A stretch of 64,000 bases of DNA from Paenibacillus dendritiformis (GCF_945605565.1 NZ_OX216966.1:1229001-1293000), one strand, 5' to 3'; counted from the stretch's first letter, positions 8,918 through 17,580 are shown. Notes: generated by a model from the letters alone, not told the origin. Numbers and translations are program-made.

Positions 8918-9838
8918 GTGAACATTATGAAGCTGCAGATCGTGGCGCTGCTGGCCAAATATCAAAAAATTACGGCGGTAGCCGAAATATTGGGCGTCAA
9001 GCAGCCGACCGTCACATTCCATCTGAAAAGTCTGGAGGACGAATTCGGCATGCCGCTGTTCGAGTCCCGGAGCGGGAAGCTGGTGCTGACGGAAGCGGGC
9101 GAGGCGCTGTATCATTATGCCCGTCGCATCCATGCCTTGATGGAGGAGACCTACCATGTCATGGGGGAGTTCACGGAGGGCGGCCGGGGCACGGTGCGGA
9201 TCGGCGCCAGCCATGTGCCGGGGGCGTATTTGCTGCCGGATGTGTTGAACGCCTTCGCCACGCAGTACCCCGACGTTACCGTGCATCTGGAGATTCAGAC
9301 GGCCCCGGCCATCGAAGAGAGGCTGCGGCAGCATGAGCTCGATATCGGCATAATCTCCTCGCAGCCGTTCGAGGCCGACGATCTCCATCAGCAGGTCTGG
9401 CTCGAGGACGAGCTGGTGCTCGTCGTGCCGCCCGGGCATACGCTGGCGCAGGAAGGAGCGCCGACGGCCGAGCGGATCGGGACAGAGCCGTTTATTTTCC
9501 ACGATACCCAATCGGCGACGCGGCGCATCATGCTCGAATGGGCGGACGCTCACCGGATCAAGCTGACCTCGCGGCTGCACATGAACTCGATCGAGGCGAT
9601 CAAGCGGGCCGTCATCCATGGGCAAGGCGTGACGCTGCTGTCGGAACGGGCCGTGAGCCAGGAGGCGGCGAGCGGGACGCTGATCGCCATCCGCCTGCCG
9701 GATCGGAAGCTGAAGCGGTACATTTACCGCTGCCATCACAAGGAAAGGTGGATGTCGCCGCCGGTGAAGGCGATGTGGGACATGCTGCAGCAATACGAGG
9801 GGAGAAATAGATTATGCGGAGATTTTGCAATAAAATGA
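8918..9838 (+). CDS. LysR-family transcriptional regulator
   Basis: This 306-residue protein has an N-terminal winged helix-turn-helix (MKLQIVALLAKYQKITAVAEILGVKQPTVTFHLKSLE in outline, about residues 4-65) followed by a two-lobed effector-binding domain (GTVRIGASHVPGAYLLPDVL, LDIGIISSQP, EAIKRAVIHGQGVTLL). The GTG at 8918 has GGGAGGAG at a spacing of about 7 bases, while the in-frame ATG at 8927 is too far from it, so GTG is chosen. It is transcribed away from the ABC/metallohydrolase operon and very probably controls it in response to the transported compound or a product. Confidence 0.9.
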   Translation: MNIMKLQIVALLAKYQKITAVAEILGVKQPTVTFHLKSLEDEFGMPLFESRSGKLVLTEAGEALYHYARRIHALMEETYHVMGEFTEGGRGTVRIGASHVPGAYLLPDVLNAFATQYPDVTVHLEIQTAPAIEERLRQHELDIGIISSQPFEADDLHQQVWLEDELVLVVPPGHTLAQEGAPTAERIGTEPFIFHDTQSATRRIMLEWADAHRIKLTSRLHMNSIEAIKRAVIHGQGVTLLSERAVSQEAASGTLIAIRLPDRKLKRYIYRCHHKERWMSPPVKAMWDMLQQYEGRNRLCGDFAIK

Positions 9839-9878
9839 ACCAAGGGCTTGTACAGTGAGAGAAAAGAGAGGTGAAGGC

Positions 9879-10529
9879 ATGGGGAAATGGGCCACCGCCG
9901 CCATCTATATGCTGGCTATGGCCGGAATCTGGTTCTGGCGCGAGGAGCTGCTTCAGTGGATAGAGAGCCTGAAGTCCTCCCGCGATGCGGCCACCGCCGT
10001 GCAAATGTTCGTCCTGGCGGCGATCGCTTCTCTTTTTCCCGTCATCCCGTTCGGGGTCGTCGGGGGCATTATGGGAGCCGCGTATGGACTATGGCTTGGC
10101 GGGTTGATGAATACAGCCGCTTCGACGCTGGGAGCGGCCGTCCTGTTCCTCGCGGTCCGGCACGGCTGGCAGGAGCAGGGCAGGCGCTATCTGGATCGGG
10201 TTCCCCTGCTGCATAAGCTGAACGCCGCGATGGAACATCGCCCGGCGACATCCGTCTTCATCGCCCGTATGATTCCGGTGCTGCCTGCTGTCGCGATCAA
10301 CGTGTATGCGGCGCTCGTGTCGGTGCCGTTCGTCGCTTTCCTGCTCGCTACGGCAGCAGGCAAGCTCCCGGTGATGCTGGTCTTTGCCTTCATCGGGGAG
10401 CAGGTGCTGGAGGACGGCATGAAGATTCCGGCTGTGCTGCTTCTCTGCGCGGCGATGGCGGCTGGATTCTATGCCGTATACCGTTATCGGGCGGGCTGGC
10501 GCCGGAAGGAGCGGACGGAACGGTCTTGA
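9879..10529 (+). CDS. TVP38/TMEM64 (DedA superfamily) membrane protein
   Basis: This 216-residue membrane protein has the VTT/SNARE-associated domain: FPVIPFGVVGGIMGAAYG near residue 55, a glycine-rich re-entrant segment, and FIARMIPVLPAVAINVYAA near residue 125, followed by further helices. Members are thought to act in lipid scrambling or membrane homeostasis. The ATG at 9879 with GAGAGGTGAAGG is better placed than the GTG at 9855. It follows lysR by 40 bp and may be co-transcribed with it, but its function does not obviously relate to the importer. A strong terminator follows. Confidence 0.85.
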   Translation: MGKWATAAIYMLAMAGIWFWREELLQWIESLKSSRDAATAVQMFVLAAIASLFPVIPFGVVGGIMGAAYGLWLGGLMNTAASTLGAAVLFLAVRHGWQEQGRRYLDRVPLLHKLNAAMEHRPATSVFIARMIPVLPAVAINVYAALVSVPFVAFLLATAAGKLPVMLVFAFIGEQVLEDGMKIPAVLLLCAAMAAGFYAVYRYRAGWRRKERTERS

Positions 10530-10540
10530 TATGGACATGC

Positions 10541-10596
10541 AAAAAGGGACCGTCCCCCGGGTCTGACAAGACCCGAGGAACTGTCCCTTATTTTCG
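10541..10596. terminator. Bidirectional rho-independent terminator
   Basis: A long hairpin pairs AAGGGAC...CGGGTC (10544-10562) with GACCCG...GTCCCTT (10569-10590). It is flanked by AAAAA on the left and TTATTTT on the right, so it can end transcription of the TVP38-type gene on the plus strand and sodA on the minus strand. Confidence 0.85.
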
Positions 10597-10600
10597 TTTC

Positions 10601-11215
10601 TTATTTTGCAGCTGCTTCGTATTTCTTTTCAACTGCCGGCCAGTTGACGACGTTCCAGAACGCAGCGATGTAGTCCGGGCGCTTGTTCTGATATTTCAGG
10701 TAGTAGGCATGCTCCCATACGTCCAGGCCGAGAAGCGGAGTCTTGCCTTCCATCAGCGGGCTGTCTTGGTTCGGAGTGCTGGATACGGACAGCTTGCCGT
10801 CTTTGTCGACTGCCAGCCAAGCCCAGCCGGAGCCGAAGCGAGTCGTAGCCGCTTTTGCAAAATCTTCCTTGAACTTGTCAAATCCGCCAAGCTCCTTGTC
10901 GATTGCTTCCGCCAGCTTGCCGGATGGTTGTCCGCCGCCGTTCGGTCCAATCGTCTCCCAGAACAGGGAGTGGTTCGCATGGCCGCCGCCGTTGTTGCGG
11001 ACTGCCGTACGGATGCTCTCAGGCACGCTATTCAGATCGGAGATGAGTTCCTCAACGGATTTGGATTGCAATTCAGGCGCAGACTCCAATGCCGCATTCA
11101 AGTTCGTCACATACGTGTTGTGGTGACGGTCATGGTGAATCATCATCGTCGTCTCGTCGATGTGAGGCTCCAGTGCATTGTTCGCATACGGAAGAGCTGG
11201 TAATTGATGTGCCAT
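10601..11215 (-). CDS. sodA: Superoxide dismutase, Mn/Fe type
   Basis: This 204-residue cytoplasmic enzyme converts superoxide to oxygen and hydrogen peroxide. The N terminus [18 protein letters not shown] and the first metal histidine in [10 protein letters not shown] are typical, the second ligand lies in NHSLFW, and the last two are in the signature [12 protein letters not shown] near residue 165. Length and the GGGHANHS and GSGWAWL segments fit the Mn-preferring branch. The ATG at 11215 follows GGGAGGAATGAACG. It is monocistronic, ended by the shared hairpin. A second, much larger SOD-domain protein is encoded at 24668-26164. Confidence 0.95.
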   Translation of the reverse strand: MAHQLPALPYANNALEPHIDETTMMIHHDRHHNTYVTNLNAALESAPELQSKSVEELISDLNSVPESIRTAVRNNGGGHANHSLFWETIGPNGGGQPSGKLAEAIDKELGGFDKFKEDFAKAATTRFGSGWAWLAVDKDGKLSVSSTPNQDSPLMEGKTPLLGLDVWEHAYYLKYQNKRPDYIAAFWNVVNWPAVEKKYEAAAK

Positions 11216-11669
11216 TCGTTCATTCCTCCCAAAAAATATGTAAGTGATATATTCTCATTTAACCATGAGTCGGGCTAATAAATCAACATAAATGTTTCAA
11301 AAGTCAGAGCTTTGTCATAGGGCCTGACTTTATATCCTTACCCAATATAGGATGCTTTCAAACGTAGCGCCGGCGCTCACAAGATTCGTCACAAAATTGG
11401 CACAATTGCCAATTATTTATACCTATGGACCCGAAAGCAATGTAAACGCTTTATTTAAAACGCTTACACGAGAAAAACCGTGTTTTTTCGGCGTTTTTAC
11501 GCGAATCTGAATGATAAAGAAGGAATTTCGCGATTTTTGTCGTATTTGTAAATACTATATATAATGATATGAGAGCAAAATGGATGTCCGTTGGCGTAGA
11601 CTGTTTGTTCACAGATAGAGAAGAGAACCGTATATTTTACACCAAGCTCAGGATGAGGGAGAGTAAGAC
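11216..11669. promoter_or_regulatory. Divergent sodA/GNAT regulatory region with cre-like sites
   Basis: This 454 bp region serves two divergent genes. For the plus-strand gene a good sigma-A promoter is present: TTGTCG (11537-11542), 17 bp spacer, TATAAT (11560-11565). Two tandem matches to the CcpA cre consensus TGWAANCGNTNWCA occur at 11441-11454 (two mismatches) and 11455-11468 (one mismatch). They lie about 100 bp upstream of that promoter and about 230 bp upstream of sodA. A 7 bp inverted repeat (AGTCAG/CTGACT) lies near 11300-11330. Control of either gene by carbon status is inference. Confidence 0.55.
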
Positions 11670-12107
11670 ATGAACGTTCGATCCTTTCGTTTGGCGGATT
11701 ATTTGCCGGCTACTCAGTTATTGAAGGAATCGCTGTCCGAGGAATGCTGTGAGAAGACCCTGGATGCCTTTGCGCGCCAGTTGTCCTTGGATGGAGAGCT
11801 TGTGATCATCGCGGAACAGGAGAACCCGAATGGGGAGACGATCATGGTCGGGCTGGCTATCGGCACCATTGATCGCAACAACGGGTACTACTATCGTCTG
11901 GCGGTGCACCCGGAATTCCGCAACCAAGGCGTAGGCAAAGCGCTTGTCGCCGGAATGGAGCAGAAATTCCAGCAGCGCAAGGTCCGCAACATTATGATTG
12001 CTGCGGATGAGCATACGGAATTCGTATTGCCTTGGTTCGAGGCATTGGGATACGGGGCCCAGCATGTCTTGCGTTCATTGAAGCAGCTTCGGATTGTTAC
12101 CGGCTAG
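11670..12107 (+). CDS. GNAT-family N-acetyltransferase
   Basis: This 145-residue protein has the GNAT fold: beta-strand VGLAIGTIDRNNGYYYRLAVHP followed by the acetyl-CoA binding motif A, EFRNQGVGKALVAGME (R-x-x-G-x-G/A), near residue 92, and a C-terminal WFEALGYG. The substrate is unknown. The ATG follows GGATGAGGGAGAGTAAGAC. The promoter at 11537-11565 gives a leader of about 100 bases. Confidence 0.85.
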   Translation: MNVRSFRLADYLPATQLLKESLSEECCEKTLDAFARQLSLDGELVIIAEQENPNGETIMVGLAIGTIDRNNGYYYRLAVHPEFRNQGVGKALVAGMEQKFQQRKVRNIMIAADEHTEFVLPWFEALGYGAQHVLRSLKQLRIVTG

Positions 12108-12235
12108 CTGTCTCTGAATTGAACATTTGTCGCCGAATGGGAAGGCATATCTTTACAACCGTTGCAATCGGGGTGAAGATATGCTTTTCTATTAATAATA
12201 AGTGAAGAGAAATGAAGTAAAGCCGAGGAAAACGC

Positions 12236-12787
12236 ATGGAACGTTATGAGAAAGCCCTTGTGAAAAGTTTCAAACACGATGGCCATTTGCACCGGATGTG
12301 GCTGGAGAACTGGATCGTGCCCTCCTCGCTCGTGCATCCCGAGCATGCCGCTGAAGGAATGTTCGTGCTGATTAACAGCCAGACTCCGATCAGGGAAGCG
12401 GACGGGAAGCAGTGGAACAGCAAAATTCCTGCCGTTACGTTCCTCATTCCGAAGCAGTGGTTCAATGTGGTGGCGCTGATTGAAGATCACGGCATTCGCT
12501 ACTACTGCAATATTGCCTCGCCGCCATACCGTACGGACAACATTTTCACCTATATCGATTACGATCTGGACGTCATTCAAATGCCCGGCGGCCAGGTCAA
12601 TGTGGTGGACCAGGACGAGTATGAACAGAACCGGCATGTATACCACTATCCTGATCTGGTGGAGCGGAAGATCAGTGCCGGCCTCGAAGCGGTGCTGGAA
12701 CGGATTCGGCATCGCCAGCCTCCGTTCTGGGACGATGAGGTGCGCCGGTACTACGACGACTGGAAGCAGGCGATCCAGCCGGAATGA
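12236..12787 (+). CDS. DUF402 nucleoside tri-/diphosphatase, YgaC type
   Basis: This 183-residue protein matches the DUF402 family, metal-dependent phosphatases of nucleoside tri- and diphosphates. Typical elements are RMWLENWIVPSS near residue 18, NIASPPYRTDNIFTYIDYDLDV near residue 95 and VNVVDQDEYEQNRH near residue 120, where acidic residues bind the metal. The C-terminal helix LERIRHRQPPFWDDEVRRYYDDW is also conserved in Bacillus YgaC. The ATG at 12236 has GAAATGAAGTAAAGCCGAGGAAAACGC upstream in outline (GAGG core). It probably stands alone. Confidence 0.82.
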   Translation: MERYEKALVKSFKHDGHLHRMWLENWIVPSSLVHPEHAAEGMFVLINSQTPIREADGKQWNSKIPAVTFLIPKQWFNVVALIEDHGIRYYCNIASPPYRTDNIFTYIDYDLDVIQMPGGQVNVVDQDEYEQNRHVYHYPDLVERKISAGLEAVLERIRHRQPPFWDDEVRRYYDDWKQAIQPE

Positions 12788-12979
12788 GGGGATTCCTCTG
12801 CAAGCAGCAGACTGGCGGAGCTAGGAATGCGGCAGGGGATGAATGGAAATGCAGGGAAGTCAGACCTTAACAGGAGCGGCGCCTGCTCTGGGGAATCCGG
12901 TACCCGGAGCTAGGGGGCCGTTCTGCATTTAGAGCGGCGCGGATCCGCGCCGTGACATCAATCGAAGGAGGTGAACGGG
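12788..12979. other. Intergenic region with GC-rich palindrome
   Basis: The 190 bp before queG contain a perfect 18-base palindrome at 12935-12952 with a GGATCC centre, about 14 bp upstream of the queG ribosome binding site. There is no T run, so it is not a normal terminator. No promoter could be assigned. Confidence 0.4.
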
Positions 12980-14713
12980 ATGACGGAACAGAAGCACACG
13001 GTACGATGGACACCATACGGGACAGACCAAGCGGCGGGGGCCGAGGCGAGTCCGGAAGCGGATCGCTGGCAGCGGCTCAAGCAGGAGATTATGGATGCGG
13101 CGCCTTCCATGGGCATCGACCAGGTCGGGTTCACGACGGCAGACCCGTTCACCGAATTGAAGGCGCGCCTGCAGCATTCCATCGATCAAGGATATGCGTC
13201 CGGGTTCGAGGAGCCGGACCTGGACAAGCGGACGAAGCCTGCGCTGCTGCTGGACGGGGCGCGCTCCATTATCGCGATCGCGGTCGCTTATCCGTCCAAG
13301 CTGGAGGGCGGTCCGAAGTCGGAGCCGGGCGCGTACCGGGGGATGTTCGCCCGGACCGCATGGGGACTGGACTATCACCATGTGCTGAGGGACCGGCTGC
13401 AGCGGCTGGAGCAGTTCCTGCGCGAGAGGGTGCCGGAGGTGCAGCTGAAGAGCATGGTCGACACCGGCGAGCTGTGCGACCGGGCGGTCGCCGAGCGATC
13501 CGGCATCGGCTTCAGCGGCAAAAACTGCTCGATTATTTCCCCAAAGTGGGGATCTTGGATATACTTAGGGGAAATGATTACGAATCTGCCGCTGCCGCCG
13601 GATCACCCGCTGACCGAGGATTGCGGGGAATGCACGCGCTGCCTCGATGCCTGTCCGACAGGAGCGTTCGTCGGGCCCGGGCAGCTCAATGCGCAGCGCT
13701 GCATCTCGTTCCAGACGCAGTCGAAGGAGATGCTGCCGCATGAGATGATGGTCAAGATAGGCAACCGGCTGTACGGCTGCGATACCTGCCAGATCGTATG
13801 CCCGAAGAATCGCGGGCTGAATTGGACCCATCATGCCGAGATGCAGCCCGATCCGGAGCAGGCGAAGCCGCTGCTTGTGCCGCTGCTATCGCTGTCGAAC
13901 CGGGAATTCAAATCCCAGTTCGGCAGCAGCGCGGCGGCGTGGCGCGGCAAGAAGCCGATCCAGCGCAACGCGATTGCGGCGCTTGGCAATTTCCGCGAGC
14001 GCCAGGCCGTCCCGGCCTTGGAAGGGCTGCTGCGCAACGATGAGCGGCCGGACATCCGTGCCGCCGCGGCGTGGGCGCTTGGCCAGATCGGCGGGCCGGA
14101 TGCCAAGCGCATATTGAAGGCGGCGCTAAGCCGTGAGGAGGAACCGAAGGTGAAGGAAGCCGTGATGCAAGCGCAGGAGCGCGCTGAAGCTCAGCAAGAG
14201 CCGCTGTATGTGCAGGAGATGGAGAGCCCGATCGGGCCGCTGACGTTGGCCGCGACCGCGACCGGATTGTTCGCGATCGAGTTCGGGGACGCGTTGTCGG
14301 TGGCGGAAGGGCTCCAGCGGCGGGCGGCCCGCAGCTACGGCCGGGTCGTGCTGCAGCGCCATCCGGAGCGGCTGCAGGAGGCCAAGCGGCAGTTGGAGGA
14401 GTATTTCGCGGGAACGCGCCGCGAGTTCGATCTGACGCTCGATATCCAGGGGACGCCGTTCCAGCGGCAAGTATGGCAAGCCTTGACCGACATCCCTTAT
14501 GGGGAGACCCGGTCCTACAAGCAGATCGCGGAAGCGATCGGCAATCCGGGGGCGGTGCGGGCCGTCGGCGGAGCGAATAATCGCAATCCGCTCTCCATTA
14601 TCGTGCCCTGTCACCGCGTGATCGGCGCCGACGGCAAGCTGGTCGGGTATGGCGGCGGCATGGACAAGAAAATCACCCTGCTCCGTCTCGAGGGCATTCC
14701 TTGCGGGCAATGA
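12980..14713 (+). CDS. queG: Epoxyqueuosine reductase QueG fused to methylguanine-DNA methyltransferase
   Basis: This 577-residue protein joins two enzymes. Residues 1 to about 400 are QueG, which reduces epoxyqueuosine to queuosine in tRNA using cobalamin and two [4Fe-4S] clusters: CGECTRCLDACPTG and CDTCQIVCPKN supply the cysteines, VDTGELCDRAVAERSGIGF is the conserved core, and a HEAT-like repeat (DIRAAAAWALGQIGG) closes the module. Residues from about 410 form Ogt/MGMT, which removes alkyl groups from O6-alkylguanine; the acceptor is Cys in IVPCHRVIG, preceded by the DNA-binding helix ETRSYKQIAEAIGNPGAVRAVG. The frame is continuous. The ATG at 12980 is used because the GTG at 12971 is part of the AAGGAGGTG binding site. 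Confidence 0.9.
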   Translation: MTEQKHTVRWTPYGTDQAAGAEASPEADRWQRLKQEIMDAAPSMGIDQVGFTTADPFTELKARLQHSIDQGYASGFEEPDLDKRTKPALLLDGARSIIAIAVAYPSKLEGGPKSEPGAYRGMFARTAWGLDYHHVLRDRLQRLEQFLRERVPEVQLKSMVDTGELCDRAVAERSGIGFSGKNCSIISPKWGSWIYLGEMITNLPLPPDHPLTEDCGECTRCLDACPTGAFVGPGQLNAQRCISFQTQSKEMLPHEMMVKIGNRLYGCDTCQIVCPKNRGLNWTHHAEMQPDPEQAKPLLVPLLSLSNREFKSQFGSSAAAWRGKKPIQRNAIAALGNFRERQAVPALEGLLRNDERPDIRAAAAWALGQIGGPDAKRILKAALSREEEPKVKEAVMQAQERAEAQQEPLYVQEMESPIGPLTLAATATGLFAIEFGDALSVAEGLQRRAARSYGRVVLQRHPERLQEAKRQLEEYFAGTRREFDLTLDIQGTPFQRQVWQALTDIPYGETRSYKQIAEAIGNPGAVRAVGGANNRNPLSIIVPCHRVIGADGKLVGYGGGMDKKITLLRLEGIPCGQ

Positions 14714-14747
14714 GCCGCAGGGCGACTCCAAGACAGATTCCATTCGT

Positions 14748-14776
14748 TTGTCATATTGGAAGGGACATGCTATCAT
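14748..14776 (+). promoter_or_regulatory. Sigma-A promoter for the YneF-like gene
   Basis: TTGTCA (14748-14753), a 17 bp spacer and TATCAT (14771-14776) form a near-consensus promoter in the gap after queG. It probably drives the small membrane-protein gene at 14913 and possibly folE. Confidence 0.65.
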
Positions 14777-14912
14777 AATGGCGGACGAGTTCCGCGAAGC
14801 CATGCCTTCTCACGGATAGATCGAAGTGAGTGTTCAAAAGCCGCGCTTCCTCGAAAGACGGTTTTTTGAATGACCTCATCTAACTAATTTTTGTTGGGGT
14901 GACCATAAGCAG

Positions 14913-15119
14913 ATGATTTGGGTTGTAGGGATTATCGCACTCATCGTGGGTGTCATTATCGGCTTTGCCGGCGGGGTGTTCTACCTGCGCAAGCAGATGG
15001 AGAAGATGCAATCGGATCCGCAAATGCTGCAAAAAATGGCAAAGCAAATGGGCTATAATTTGAATGCGAAGCAGATGCAGCAAGCGCAGAAAATGATGCA
15101 GCAAAAAAAGAGAAAATGA
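14913..15119 (+). CDS. YneF-like (UPF0154) small membrane protein
   Basis: This 68-residue protein has one N-terminal transmembrane helix (IIALIVGVIIGFAGGVFYLRKQM, about residues 6-25) and a cytoplasmic tail rich in Met, Gln and Lys (QMLQKMAKQMGYNLNAKQMQQAQKMMQQKK). This layout is that of YneF/UPF0154 in Bacillus, whose role is unknown. The ATG follows TTGGGGTGACC. It lies 53 bp before folE on the same strand. Confidence 0.75.
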   Translation: MIWVVGIIALIVGVIIGFAGGVFYLRKQMEKMQSDPQMLQKMAKQMGYNLNAKQMQQAQKMMQQKKRK

Positions 15120-15172
15120 AATAACGGAACTGCCCGCGTCCATGGGCACGGCAGGCGGGAGGAGGCACTATT

Positions 15173-15766
15173 ATGGCTGGCTTGAAAGACTATGTCAATT
15201 CAAAAGTCGGTGAAAATCGCGAGCAGATCGAACATCACGTAAAAGAAATTTTAAGGCTGATCGGCGAGGACGTCGATCGGGAAGGACTGAAGGAGACGCC
15301 GGCGCGTGTCACCCGCATGTACGAAGAGATTTTCGGCGGGTATGAGGTCGACCCGCGCGACGTGCTCGGGGTTACCTTCGACGAAGCCCATGAGGAGCTC
15401 GTTATCGTCAAGGATATTACGTATTACAGCTTGTGCGAGCATCATATGGCGCCGTTCTTCGGCAAGGTGCATATCGGCTATATTCCAAGCGGACAGGTGG
15501 CCGGCCTGAGCAAGCTGGCGCGGCTGGTCGAAGCGGTCACGCGCCGTCTGCAGGTGCAGGAGCGGGTCACGTCGGAAATTGCGGATATTATGGAAGAAGT
15601 GTTGAAGCCGCACGGCGTGATGGTTGTCGTCGAGGGCGAGCATTTGTGCATGTGTTCCCGCGGCGTCAAGAAGCCTGGCAGCAAGACGGTTACGATGTCG
15701 ACGCGGGGCAGCTTCAAGGACGATGCGGCGCAGCGCGCGGAATTTTTGTCACTGATTAAGCAGTAA
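15173..15766 (+). CDS. folE: GTP cyclohydrolase I
   Basis: This 197-residue enzyme converts GTP to dihydroneopterin triphosphate, the first step of folate biosynthesis (and a possible entry to queuosine, which links loosely to queG upstream). Signature segments are [17 protein letters not shown] near residue 42, the zinc/active-site stretch [21 protein letters not shown] near residue 85, and [16 protein letters not shown] near residue 155 with the second zinc Cys. The ATG follows GGGAGGAGGCACTATT. A terminator follows at 15800. Confidence 0.95.
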   Translation: MAGLKDYVNSKVGENREQIEHHVKEILRLIGEDVDREGLKETPARVTRMYEEIFGGYEVDPRDVLGVTFDEAHEELVIVKDITYYSLCEHHMAPFFGKVHIGYIPSGQVAGLSKLARLVEAVTRRLQVQERVTSEIADIMEEVLKPHGVMVVVEGEHLCMCSRGVKKPGSKTVTMSTRGSFKDDAAQRAEFLSLIKQ

Positions 15767-15799
15767 ATTGGTGCTTTAGGGTTTGAGCAGAACCAATGG

Positions 15800-15830
15800 A
15801 ACCCGTTCCGGGCAAAGGGGCGGGTTTTTT
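15800..15830 (+). terminator. Rho-independent terminator after folE
   Basis: AACCCGTTCC (15800-15808 region) pairs with GGGGCGGGTT (15817-15826 region) around a short loop and runs into TTTTTT ending at 15830. Confidence 0.85.
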
Positions 15831-15931
15831 GCTTGGCTTTATAGGAACGGTTGAGAGGGACGTGGGCGTGTAGTGCTTGAGGCGCGCTTGCGGCAGAGCG
15901 CAGCATGGAAGAGGAGGACGAAGGAAATTCT

Positions 15932-16993
15932 ATGACAAAGACGGATGTAGAACTGACGGAACGCAGCGAAGAAGCGGTGGAATTAACTGAAGAGCAGGCG
16001 GAATGGCATCGCCTCTATGAAGCGGCGGCAGCCTTCAAGAAGCAAGGAAGCTGGAAGTGGGTGTCCGACTCCGAGATCTTCGGCGTATGCAACCCGGAGG
16101 ATGGAGAGGTCGGATATTGCACCATTATGGGATCGAACGAAGAGTTGTTCGGCCTGGCCATGTTCCGCGGCGGCGAAGGGCTGGAGAGCCTGCAGGACAT
16201 GATGCTGGAGCGGGACGAGCGTTATGGTTGGCTGAATCGGCAAAAATGTATCATGGTGACGTTCGAGGATCGGACCGAGCTGGACAAGCAGGATCTGGCG
16301 CAAATCAAAGAGCTTGGCTTCCGCTTCCGCGGACGCAACGCCTGGCCGCTGTTCCGGGCTTATGACCCGGGGCTTGTACCATGGACGCTTGACCGGAAGC
16401 AGGTCCGCTTCCTGGCGAACGCCTTGGAGCAAGCGGTGGAGCTGGCTGCTCGATGCAAGAAGGACAAGCAGCTGCTCGTGCCGCCAGTCTCCGGGCAGCT
16501 GTTGGTCCGCGCGCAGGAGAACGGGGAATGGAGCGAAGGGTGGCGCGATCCCGAGTTCGTCCTGAAGCGCCCGGCGAAGTATGAATACATCGACGACGCG
16601 AAGCTGACGGACCTCGTGCGCCGGATTCCGGAGAAGCGGGGGCAGTGGGAGACCGATTATTTCTTCGCACCTGTCGCGGTGCAGGGCGAGGCCGAGCGGC
16701 CGTATTACCCGCGGCTCTGCCTGTGGGTGGATCGGCTGGCCCGCAGCGCGGTCGGCTTCCATGTCGCTTATGAAGGAAATTACGAGCAGGAATTCATTGA
16801 TCATATGATTCAGTTAATCGAGGAGAAAGGGGCTCGCCCGCAAAAGCTCATTATCCGGTCGAACGAAGGCCTGGATTTGTTCGAGAAGACGGCGCAGCGG
16901 CTGAAGATTAAAATTGAACGCGAGCCGCGCCTTGTCTATCTGGAGGAAGCGCAGGCGGATCTGTTCGATTATTTTGCCAAAAACGAATCTTGA
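15932..16993 (+). CDS. Protein of unknown function, about 353 residues
   Basis: This soluble acidic protein has no signal peptide or membrane segment. An acidic, Glu-rich start (TELTERSEEAVELTEEQAEWH in outline) precedes a domain with FGVCNPEDGEVGYCTIMG and FGLAMFRGGEGL near residues 60-90, which is typical of Firmicutes proteins of unknown role (possibly the DUF7309/DUF6930 type; recalled from family names and not verified). The C-terminal half has CLWVDRLARSAVGFHVAYEG and ends LFDYFAKNES. The frame is open from an ATG at 15905, but AAGGA at 15921-15925 fits the ATG at 15932. I do not recognise a function. Confidence 0.7.
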   Translation: MTKTDVELTERSEEAVELTEEQAEWHRLYEAAAAFKKQGSWKWVSDSEIFGVCNPEDGEVGYCTIMGSNEELFGLAMFRGGEGLESLQDMMLERDERYGWLNRQKCIMVTFEDRTELDKQDLAQIKELGFRFRGRNAWPLFRAYDPGLVPWTLDRKQVRFLANALEQAVELAARCKKDKQLLVPPVSGQLLVRAQENGEWSEGWRDPEFVLKRPAKYEYIDDAKLTDLVRRIPEKRGQWETDYFFAPVAVQGEAERPYYPRLCLWVDRLARSAVGFHVAYEGNYEQEFIDHMIQLIEEKGARPQKLIIRSNEGLDLFEKTAQRLKIKIEREPRLVYLEEAQADLFDYFAKNES

Positions 16994-17047
16994 TTGCTAA
17001 GCCGTGTGTTCTAGCAGGATGCACGGCAGCCAACGGGAGTGTCTTAT

Positions 17048-17410
17048 AGGCATTGCAAAATGATTGAGGTGATGAGTTAACAGAGAATGTGGATGCGAGA
17101 AAAACGGCTGCGCGCAAAACGGCGGAGGATGGATGAAGCAGTGAAATGCTGCGTGGATGCAGCAATTTCTGCTCTTTCAGCCGCTATTTGATGAAATTCC
17201 TGCAAAAGTACATTATTTTCAACGATTTTTTTCTTTTATCGATTGGATAGTATGAAATTGATGCCGTTTTGCAGGATTCCCTGTAACGGAGTACATGTCA
17301 TAAAGGAAAGGTGAATTTTTGCAGTTTTTCGGCGAGTCGAGCTTTGAGAATCAATGGGGGGACTGTCTCACTGTAGTGAAATACTACTTTTGGGACATCC
17401 CCTTTCTTTT
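17048..17410 (+). repeat. Dispersed intergenic repeat R1, uninterrupted copy
   Basis: This intergenic sequence occurs again near 28.5-29.5 kb. 17048-17209 matches 28536-28699 and 17204-17410 matches 29335-29535 with only scattered differences. Recurrent words are ATTCCTGCAAAAGT (17196-17209) and TTTTGCAGGATTCC (about 17270). It ends in a terminator-like hairpin (17356-17402) with TTTCTTTT after it. In this copy the AAAAGT at 17204-17209 is single, so this is the unfilled version of the site that carries an insertion at 28.7 kb. A short ORF starting at the ATG near 17157 is shared with the other copy, but coding is doubtful. Confidence 0.8.
17356..17410 (+). terminator. Terminator-like hairpin at the end of repeat R1
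   Basis: GGGGG...GTCTC...GTAGT pairs with ACTAC...GGGAC...CCCC between 17356 and 17402 and is followed by TTTCTTTT. The related hairpin at 29487-29535 keeps the pairing. It may end the transcript of the unknown gene at 15932-16993. Confidence 0.65.
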
Positions 17411-17507
17411 GGATTAAGCGGGTTATTGGGTCAGGCATCTTTTTACTTCGCATGCATCCATTGACGGGAATAGGGCTGGCCGATACAATGTAGAGAATTG
17501 AATCGTA

Positions 17508-17580
17508 TTCTTCGTATAATTTTGGAAATAGGGTCCAACCGTCTCTACCAAACTACCGTAAATAGTTTGACTACGAGGAA
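17508..17580 (+). ncRNA. Purine riboswitch aptamer, guanine class
   Basis: The sequence upstream of ade has the purine aptamer layout. P1 strands are TTCTTCGTA (17508-17516) and TACGAGGAA (17572-17580); P3 is AAACTA/TAGTTT around the loop CCGTAAA; the conserved GTCTCTACC joins P2 and P3; and TTTGGAAATAGGGTCCAA makes P2 with its loop. The specificity base in the 3' junction GACTA is C, which in characterised members selects guanine or hypoxanthine; adenine members have T there. It precedes a terminator, so ligand binding should turn the gene off. Confidence 0.9.

Noticed and set aside
12935..12952. Rho-independent terminator before queG
   Set aside because: The palindrome is perfect but has no loop and no T run.
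17508..17580. Adenine-class assignment of the purine riboswitch
   Set aside because: The specificity base is C (GACTA), not T, despite the adenine deaminase downstream.
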